Source: CAZCAC01 sp964496575
GTDB lineage: Bacteria; Planctomycetota; UBA1135; GCA-002686595
Direction: 5' to 3'
Assembly (NCBI GenBank): GCA_964496575.1
Contig: CAZCAC010000063.1
Coordinates: 1-49,357 of the forward strand
DNA length: 49,357 nucleotides
The position numbers and the translations under genes are program-made. Numbering within the stretch: position 1 is the stretch's first letter; each line of letters starts with the position of its first letter. The notes below the pieces were generated by a model. It was not told the DNA's origin and did not search any database. It saw only the letters and a list, made by a program, of their open reading frames with translations. Positions 43,455 through 49,357 of the stretch are shown one piece after another.

Positions 43455-44843
43455 ATGACCGGTCTGCATCGCCTGCTGCCAGCAGCGCTTCTCGCCCCGC
43501 TGGTCGGATGCCAGAGCTACGAGTCCGCCCCGCTGATCCCGGAAGAGATCCTGCGCGAGATCGAGCGCGCGCGGGACCTGCCGGAGATGCATCCGGATCC
43601 TGAGAACGCGACCGTCGTCGCTCCAGACTTCGACGTGCTCGCCGGGTGGATGCTGGAGGGCTCCCCCACCCTCGAGCTCGCCCGAACGAACGCCGCGGCG
43701 ACCGGCGCGCTGGCCGAGATCGCCACGCCGCTGCCCAATCCGACGCTGGGCGCCGGGCCGCTCTACGGGCTGGACCTCGAGTCGAACGCGCCCAATCCGC
43801 TGGTGCCCTTCGTCGAGTTCGGCTTCAGCATCCCCCTCTCCGGCCGCCGCGGCTACCAGGACGAGGTGAACGAGCTCCTCGCCGAGGAGGCGCGGACCGA
43901 GGTGGTCGTCGCGCATCGCCACGCGTACCTGCGGCTGCGCGAGCTCTTCGCCGCGCGAATCCTCGCTCACCAGCAGCTCCTGGCCCAGTCGGAGATCCTC
44001 GAGTCGGCGCGCCGCTCCGAAGCGGTCACGCGGCAGCTGGTCGAGGCGGGCGCGGCGAGTGCGCTCGACGTCGGCCTGATGCAGCTCGAGGTCACCGACG
44101 GCGAGAGAGGGCTCCTCGACATCCGTGAGCTCCTGGCCGAGCTCGAGGCCTCCCTCGCTTCGTTGGTCGGCATCAATGCGCGCCACCTCGGCGCGCCCAT
44201 CACCGACCTGGAGCAGCTGCCGGCGTTCGCCCTCCCCGAGCTCGACGTGACGAAACTGCTACTGCTGGAGAATCACCACACTCTCTCGGTGCTGCGTGCG
44301 CGCTACGCGGTGGCGGAGAAGCAGCTCCGCCTGGAGATCGCCAGGCAATACCCCGATCTCACCATCGGTGCCTCGTACGCGGGTGACCCTGGCGATACGA
44401 AGAAGGTCCTGGGGCTCGCCCTCGGAATCGACCTGCCGCTCTTCGATCGCAATCAGCGGGGAATCGCGATCGCCGAACAGGAACGCGAACGGATCCGTAC
44501 CGAGTACGAGGCGACCCTGAGCGTCGCCCTCGCCTCGCTGGACGGTCTGCTCGCCCGGCGGGCGATCCTGCTGGAGCGTGAACAGCTCCTCCGGGAAGTC
44601 GCCCTGCCGCTCGCCGAGAGCAACGTCGACGTCGCCGTCCGGTCGATCCGCGCCGGCGAGCTGGACGCCCTCCGCGTGCTGGAGGTCGAGCGGAGCCTCC
44701 GAGCGGTGAGGATCGAAGCGCTCCAGGTGAACGCGAAGCTCCGCACCAATGCCTCCCGGATCGAGCAGCTGATCGGCTGGTCGCTCGAAGAGCTCCCCGA
44801 AGAGAGCGGCACCCCGGATCTCCCTGACCACCAAGACCGATGA
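43455..44843 (+). CDS. TolC-family outer-membrane efflux protein (CusC/CzcC-like)
   Basis: Outer-membrane factor of 462 residues, with lipoprotein signal LLAPLVGCQS. The TolC-type duplicated coiled-coil/beta structure is recognisable: repeats around PNPTLGAGPLYG with FVEFGFSIPLSGRRG and the second half YPDLTIGASYAGDPGDTKK with LALGIDLPLFDRNQRGIA, the typical OEP motif. It forms the exit duct of an RND metal efflux pump. The adaptor gene starts four bases before its stop, so the two are translationally coupled. Confidence 0.9.
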   Translation: MTGLHRLLPAALLAPLVGCQSYESAPLIPEEILREIERARDLPEMHPDPENATVVAPDFDVLAGWMLEGSPTLELARTNAAATGALAEIATPLPNPTLGAGPLYGLDLESNAPNPLVPFVEFGFSIPLSGRRGYQDEVNELLAEEARTEVVVAHRHAYLRLRELFAARILAHQQLLAQSEILESARRSEAVTRQLVEAGAASALDVGLMQLEVTDGERGLLDIRELLAELEASLASLVGINARHLGAPITDLEQLPAFALPELDVTKLLLLENHHTLSVLRARYAVAEKQLRLEIARQYPDLTIGASYAGDPGDTKKVLGLALGIDLPLFDRNQRGIAIAEQERERIRTEYEATLSVALASLDGLLARRAILLEREQLLREVALPLAESNVDVAVRSIRAGELDALRVLEVERSLRAVRIEALQVNAKLRTNASRIEQLIGWSLEELPEESGTPDLPDHQDR

Positions 44844-46456
44844 ATACGCAGCTCATTTCCGTCACCGCCCTCTGCCTGACCTTCACCGGAATCGGTCTCG
44901 TGTGTGGGCTGTACACCGGCTCGGGTGATGCCGCGACCACCCACGCCGATCCCGCCGACGCAGCTCATGCCGTGGAGACGATCGCCCCGGAGACGCTGCG
45001 CAACATGGGTGTGCGCATCGCCCCCGCGGAGCTCTCCGGGTTCGTGCAGACCACCAAGATCCCCGCGGTGATCGAGGCCGCGCCCACCTCGCAACAGCAC
45101 CTCTACGCACCGATCGCCGGTCGTGTCGACGAGCTGAGGGCGGAGTACGGCGCGGTCGCCAATCGTGGCGAGGTGCTGGTGACCTTGATCCGCGATCCGC
45201 TGGACCGCGCCACGCTGACCTTCACCCAGAACCTGCTCGAGCCTGCCGGCGAGACGTTGCATGAGACGATGGGCGGCTACCTGCAGGCGGTGGTCACGCT
45301 GGAGAACCTCACCGTCGAGCGCGAGCGCCTCGAGAACGTGACCGGCCCGGAGGACAACCCGGTGATCCCCACCGGTCGTCTGATCCAGGTGCGCTACGAG
45401 GAGCGGCAGGCGGAGCAGAGAAGGGCCAACCTGGAGCACGAGCTCGAGCGACTGGGGCTGAACGAGGAGCAGATCGCCGGACTCGAGGAGGGCGTGTTCC
45501 CACCTCTCGATGTCGAGCTGTGGCGCCACGCGATGAAGCACAACGGCTTCTGGACCCCGCGCGCCCAGCGGATCTTCGAGGCACTGCCCTCCGACGTCCA
45601 GGGTCTCGCCTGGACGGTGGCGACGATCGGCGAGCTGGTCGCCGGCGGCTTCGCGACCGAGCGGGTGACGAAGTTCTTCGAGACGGACGAGCACGCACGG
45701 ATCCACTTCCTGGAGATCGGCGGTCTCCTGCAACGAGGGCACAGCCTCGCCGACGTCAAGGACCTGCTCCGCCTGGACGTGTTCGAGGACGTGGTGCTGG
45801 TCGAGGCGCCGAAGGGGCCGCCGGACTGGGACGTGGAGCAGCTCCTCGTCCGCCCCGGTGAGCACGTCGACGAGGGCCAGCCGCTGCTGCGCCTGAAGAA
45901 CCCGCGGCCGCTGTTCCTGCGGGCGGAGCCGGTCGGCGGCGAGGTGGAGCTGGTCATGGAAGCACTGCGGAGCGGCGCGGAGATGTCCGCCCGGCCGATG
46001 GTCGCCGGCGCGGCGCCGCCGCTCGAAGGCCTGACCTTCTTCCGCGCTTCCTACGAGAGTGCGGAGACGGTCGTGGCGATCTGCTCGGTCACCAACCAGC
46101 TGCTGACCGAGCGGAAGGACGGCGGGGAGCGTGCCTACCGCACCTGGCAGCTCGGTGAAGGGCAGCGCTACCTCCTCGAGTTGCCGCAGGCGGTGCTGGA
46201 GAACGTCTACGTCTTCCCCGCCGGCGCGGTCACCGACGACGGACCCGACCAGGTGATCTTCTTGCAGAGCGGCGACACCTTTTCCCCGATCCCGGTCGAG
46301 GTCCTGTACCGCGATCACGAGGTGGTGGTGATCCCCGGTGACTCGAGAATCTTCCCCGGGAACCCGATCGTGGTCTCCGGCGCATTCGCGCTGGGCCTCG
46401 CGCTGCACGCCGGCGGTGCGGGTTCCGACACGGCCGGTCACGGCCACGCGCACTGA
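44840..46456 (+). CDS. RND efflux periplasmic adaptor (CusB/CzcB-like)
   Basis: Membrane-fusion protein of 538 residues. One N-terminal hydrophobic anchor (LISVTALCLTFTGIGLVCGL) precedes the lipoyl-like half motif LYAPIAGRVDELRAEYGAVA and the second half LVRPGEHVDEGQPLLRLKNP, which bracket an unusually long coiled-coil/insert region (about 90-330). The length exceeds usual CusB (about 400), mainly through that insert. It ends with GHGHAH, a potential metal-binding tail like that of the nearby His-rich protein. Joins the inner-membrane pump with the outer-membrane duct. Confidence 0.88.
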   Translation: MNTQLISVTALCLTFTGIGLVCGLYTGSGDAATTHADPADAAHAVETIAPETLRNMGVRIAPAELSGFVQTTKIPAVIEAAPTSQQHLYAPIAGRVDELRAEYGAVANRGEVLVTLIRDPLDRATLTFTQNLLEPAGETLHETMGGYLQAVVTLENLTVERERLENVTGPEDNPVIPTGRLIQVRYEERQAEQRRANLEHELERLGLNEEQIAGLEEGVFPPLDVELWRHAMKHNGFWTPRAQRIFEALPSDVQGLAWTVATIGELVAGGFATERVTKFFETDEHARIHFLEIGGLLQRGHSLADVKDLLRLDVFEDVVLVEAPKGPPDWDVEQLLVRPGEHVDEGQPLLRLKNPRPLFLRAEPVGGEVELVMEALRSGAEMSARPMVAGAAPPLEGLTFFRASYESAETVVAICSVTNQLLTERKDGGERAYRTWQLGEGQRYLLELPQAVLENVYVFPAGAVTDDGPDQVIFLQSGDTFSPIPVEVLYRDHEVVVIPGDSRIFPGNPIVVSGAFALGLALHAGGAGSDTAGHGHAH

Positions 46457-46475
46457 TGGCGAGGAGCGCACACGT

Positions 46476-49357
46476 ATGATCAACGCCATCCTCGCCTTCT
46501 CCCTGCGCAACCGACTCGTCGTGCTGGCCGCGGCGCTGCTGGTGGCGATCTACGGGACCTACACCGCTCTGCGCATGCCGATCGACGTGCTGCCGGATCT
46601 GAACCGGCCGACGGTCATCGTCATGGCCGAAGCGCACGCGATGGTGCCGGAGGACATCGAGCGGCGCGTGACCTTGCCGCTGGAGCAGGTGCTCGGCGGC
46701 GCGACCGGCGTGATGCGCGTGCGCTCCGCATCGGGCATGGGGCTCTCGATGGTCTACGTCGAGTTCGACTGGGGCTCCGACATCTACCGCTGCCGCCAGA
46801 TCGTGCAGGAGAAGCTGCAGCTGGCCCAGGCCAAGCTTCCGCCGGAGGTCGAGCCGTACCTCGCACCGATCTCCTCGATCATGGGCAACATCCAGCTGAT
46901 CGGGGTGCAGTCGAGGAGCGGCGCGACGCATCCCGACGAGATCCGGGTGCTGGCCGACTACCACATCAAGTACCGGTTGATGTCGATCCCCGGCGTGGCC
47001 AAGGTCGTCACCGCCGGCGGTGCGCCGCGCCAGCTGCAGGCAACCGTCGATGCGGAGCGGCTGCGCGCGTACGGGGTGACTCTGGAGGACGTGGCCGAAG
47101 CGATCCGCGGCGCCAACCTGAACATCTCCGGCGGTTTCCTGGGGATCGGGCACAAGGCGCCGGTGATCACCGTCACCGGCTTCCTGGAGACGAGCGAAGA
47201 GCTGGCCGACGCAGTGGTCAAGCCCGACCCTATCCGACCGATCCGCCTCGGCGACGTGGCGCGGGTCGACTTCGGTCCGGCGGCGATCCGCACCGGCGAG
47301 GCGGGGATCAACGGCCAGCCCGGGATCATCCTGGCCGTCTTCAAGCAGCTCGACACCGACACCGTCGAGCTGACCGATCGGATCGACGAGGAGCTGCGCA
47401 CTATCCAGGCGGGGCTGCCGGAGGACCTCCTGATCATCGGCGGCCTGTTCCAGCAGGCGTCCTTCATCCACCGCGCGATCGACAACGTGCTCGACGCGGT
47501 GCGCGACGGTTCGATCCTGGTGGTGCTGATTCTCTTCATGTTCCTGATGAAGATGCGCACCACGTTGATCACCTTGACCGCGATCCCGATGTCGATCGCG
47601 ATCACGGCGCTGGTGTTTTCCTTGTTCGAGCTCTCGATCAATACGATGACGCTCGGCGGGATCGCGGTGGCAATCGGCGCGCTGGTCGACGATGCGATCG
47701 TCGACGTGGAGAACGTCTTTCGCCGGTTGCGCGAGAACGCGGCGCGCGGGCAGCCGGAGCCGCCACTCCTGGTCGTCTTCCGCGCCTCGAGCGAGGTGCG
47801 CCGGCCGATCCTGATCGGCACGATGCTGGTGATCGTCGTCTACCTGCCACTCTTCTACCTGAGCGGTCTGGAGGGGCGACTTTTCACGCCGGTGGGCGTC
47901 GCGTACGTGACCAGCGTGCTCGCTTCGCTGTTCGTCTCGCTGACGTTGACGCCGGTGCTGTGCTACCTCTTGCTGGGCAGCCACCGTCGAACCGAAGCAG
48001 CCCGGCACACCTGGATGATCGACCGGCTGAAGGGCGGTGTGGCGCGCGGAATCGGATTCAGCCTGCGCCATACCAGCGCGATCCTCGGGCTGCTCGCCTC
48101 GGCCGTGATCGGCGCGGTGGTGGTGCTCGCCGGTCAGGGCACGCAGTTCCTCCCGCCCTTCAACGAGGGCACGGCGCAGATCAACCTGTTCCTGCCGCCA
48201 GAGACCGGGCTGGAGACCTCCGACGCGTTCGGCCGACGTCTCGGCCAGCTGCTGGCCGGGATCGAGGGGGTCGAGTACGTCGGCCGCCGAACCGGGCGCG
48301 CGGAAGGCGACGAGCACGTGCACGGGGTGAACTTCTCGCACACGGTGGTCTGCTTCGACGAGGAGTCGGAGCTGTCCCGCGAGGAGATCGTGGACCGGAT
48401 CCGCGACGAGCTGGCGCACGAGTTCCCCGGAGTGACCACCGAGGTCTCTCAGCCGCTGGCGCACCTGCTCGCCCACCTGCTGTCGGGAGTCAAGGCCGAA
48501 GTGGCGATCAAGGTGTTCGGCCCCGACCTCGACGTCTTGCGCAACGTCGCGCGTCGGGTGGAGGAAGCGATCCGGCCGATCCCGGGCGTGGTCGACCTCT
48601 ACATGGAGCCGCAGGTCCTGATCGACCAGATCGTCGTCGAGCCGCGGCGCGAGGCGCTGGCGCGGCACGGTCTCTCGGTGCAGGACGTCGCCGAGGTGGT
48701 CGAGCTGGCGCTCGAGGGCGAGAAGCTGAGCGAGCTCCTGGTCGACCAGGCGCTGTTCCCGGTGGTGATCCGCCTCGAGGAGGAGGATCGCCGGAACCTG
48801 GAGAGCATCGCGAACCTCGTGCTCGCCACGCCGGACGGCCGAAGGTTGCGGCTGGCGGACGTCGCCGACGTGAAGGTCAGCAAGACGCCCAACAACATCG
48901 ACCGGGAGAACGTCTCGCGGCGGATCGCCGTGCAGCACAATGTCTCGGGCCGGGCGCTGGGTGACGTGGTGGCGGACGTCGATCGAGCGCTGGAGCCGAT
49001 CCGCCGCGACCTCGAGAGCTCTCCGGGCTACAGCATCCGCATCGGCGGCCAGTACCGTGCGCAGCAAGAGGCCACACGGATGATCATGATCTTCAGTGGC
49101 CTGGCTCTGGTGATCATGTTCCTGATCCTCTACTTGCACTTCCGCTCGGTCAACCTGAGCCTGCAGGTGCTGGTCAGCGTGCCGATGGCCTTCATCGGCG
49201 CGGTTCTTTATCTCGCCATCAGCGGCGACGCGGTTTCCGTGGCCACGCTGGTGGGCCTGATCGCGCTGGGCGGCATCGCCTCGCGCAACGCCATCCTCCT
49301 GATCGATCACTACTTGCACTTGATGCGGGAGGAGGGGGAAGGCTTCGACGAGTCGAT
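46476..49357 (+). CDS. RND metal efflux transporter (CusA/CzcA-like), 3' end outside window
   Basis: Inner-membrane proton-driven pump; 960 codons are present and the gene continues beyond the window. ATG 46476 follows GAGGAG at nine bases. It begins MINAILAFSLRNRLVVLAAA with the first membrane helix, keeps MPIDVLPDLNRPTV, and the helix-4 region TMTLGGIAVAIGALVDDAIV with the acidic proton-relay residues and DVENVFRRL after it. The last visible part, MAFIGAVLYLAISGD and GLIALGGIASRNAILLIDHY, corresponds to helices 9-11. It lies in a CusCBA/CzcCBA-type operon. Whether the ion is monovalent (Cu, Ag) or divalent (Zn, Co, Cd) is not decided from the sequence. Confidence 0.93.
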   Translation, partial: MINAILAFSLRNRLVVLAAALLVAIYGTYTALRMPIDVLPDLNRPTVIVMAEAHAMVPEDIERRVTLPLEQVLGGATGVMRVRSASGMGLSMVYVEFDWGSDIYRCRQIVQEKLQLAQAKLPPEVEPYLAPISSIMGNIQLIGVQSRSGATHPDEIRVLADYHIKYRLMSIPGVAKVVTAGGAPRQLQATVDAERLRAYGVTLEDVAEAIRGANLNISGGFLGIGHKAPVITVTGFLETSEELADAVVKPDPIRPIRLGDVARVDFGPAAIRTGEAGINGQPGIILAVFKQLDTDTVELTDRIDEELRTIQAGLPEDLLIIGGLFQQASFIHRAIDNVLDAVRDGSILVVLILFMFLMKMRTTLITLTAIPMSIAITALVFSLFELSINTMTLGGIAVAIGALVDDAIVDVENVFRRLRENAARGQPEPPLLVVFRASSEVRRPILIGTMLVIVVYLPLFYLSGLEGRLFTPVGVAYVTSVLASLFVSLTLTPVLCYLLLGSHRRTEAARHTWMIDRLKGGVARGIGFSLRHTSAILGLLASAVIGAVVVLAGQGTQFLPPFNEGTAQINLFLPPETGLETSDAFGRRLGQLLAGIEGVEYVGRRTGRAEGDEHVHGVNFSHTVVCFDEESELSREEIVDRIRDELAHEFPGVTTEVSQPLAHLLAHLLSGVKAEVAIKVFGPDLDVLRNVARRVEEAIRPIPGVVDLYMEPQVLIDQIVVEPRREALARHGLSVQDVAEVVELALEGEKLSELLVDQALFPVVIRLEEEDRRNLESIANLVLATPDGRRLRLADVADVKVSKTPNNIDRENVSRRIAVQHNVSGRALGDVVADVDRALEPIRRDLESSPGYSIRIGGQYRAQQEATRMIMIFSGLALVIMFLILYLHFRSVNLSLQVLVSVPMAFIGAVLYLAISGDAVSVATLVGLIALGGIASRNAILLIDHYLHLMREEGEGFDES

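Noticed and set aside
46230..49319. Minus-strand open frame of over 1000 codons opposite the RND pump
   Set aside because: The translation is His/Asp/Arg-rich without domains; the plus strand encodes an unmistakable CusA/CzcA protein.
1..49357. CRISPR arrays, tRNA and rRNA genes, complete insertion sequences
   Set aside because: No regularly spaced direct repeats, no cloverleaf with T-loop consensus, no rRNA signature and no transposase were recognised; the palindromes found are short and lack a transposase.

Overview
The window is about 49 kb of very GC-rich bacterial DNA, densely packed with genes on both strands and with good Shine-Dalgarno sequences. Gram-negative envelope genes (TolC/CusB/CusA efflux system, several lipoproteins), FG-GAP and LVIVD beta-propeller proteins, a DUF4091 protein, an Hsp70/TIR relic and palindromic dispersed repeats suggest a deep-branching, large-genome bacterium such as Planctomycetota, Myxococcota or a related candidate phylum. 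This placement is an inference; no rRNA marker is present. The selenoprotein, 2-oxoacid:ferredoxin oxidoreductase and heterodisulfide-reductase genes point to anaerobic metabolism, while tryptophan 2,3-dioxygenase needs O2, so the host may be facultative.

Layout. (1) 63-1214: a Fic protein, minus strand. (2) 1491-14027: one long plus-strand block. It contains a GNAT acetyltransferase, korD-korA-korB-korC (2-oxoacid:ferredoxin oxidoreductase), then a heterodisulfide-reductase supercluster: a tandem double HdrA, MvhD, an HdrC-HdrB fusion (HdrD/BamD-like), an HdrA-MvhD fusion, a 53-residue zinc ribbon, HdrC and HdrB. Both HdrA genes are interrupted by an in-frame TGA at the same conserved position (Cys in the usual motif). 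Each TGA is followed by the same hairpin with a GGTC loop, so both are read here as selenoproteins with duplicated SECIS elements. (3) 14138-19199: a lipoprotein, an FG-GAP protein, a DUF218 membrane protein and a zinc-ribbon protein. (4) 19200-20526: no protein gene. A phased array of DnaA-box-like sites is followed by about 950 nt that fold into many perfect hairpins, several with GNRA loops, a helix joining the two ends, and a textbook rho-independent terminator. This is probably a large structured non-coding RNA and is the most novel item in the window.

(5) 20527-26316: a CARDB-type lipoprotein, a complete serine pathway operon (serB-serA-serC, minus strand), a small lipoprotein and a TIM-barrel sugar isomerase/epimerase. 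(6) 26386-28016: a 5'-truncated, frameshifted Hsp70-TIR fusion with lower GC than its surroundings. (7) 28300-32602: an LVIVD-repeat protein, a sulfotransferase and a flippase-like membrane protein. (8) 32637-39983 (minus): PhoD-like phosphatase, NDP kinase, hybrid histidine kinase and gamma-glutamyltransferase-like lipoprotein. (9) 40168-42605: tryptophan 2,3-dioxygenase and a DUF4091 protein, with palindromic repeats on each side of the dioxygenase gene. (10) 42747-end: a His-rich membrane protein followed by a CusCBA/CzcCBA-type metal efflux operon; the RND pump runs off the window end.

The Kor-Hdr block most plausibly works as one cytoplasmic electron-transfer machine. Kor would exchange electrons between a 2-oxoacid and ferredoxin; the flavin-containing HdrA proteins would bifurcate or confurcate electrons; MvhD modules would pass electrons on; and two HdrB-type modules, each with two cysteine-rich CCG motifs, would act on thiol/disulfide or other acceptors. 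The partners and direction are inferred, not shown.
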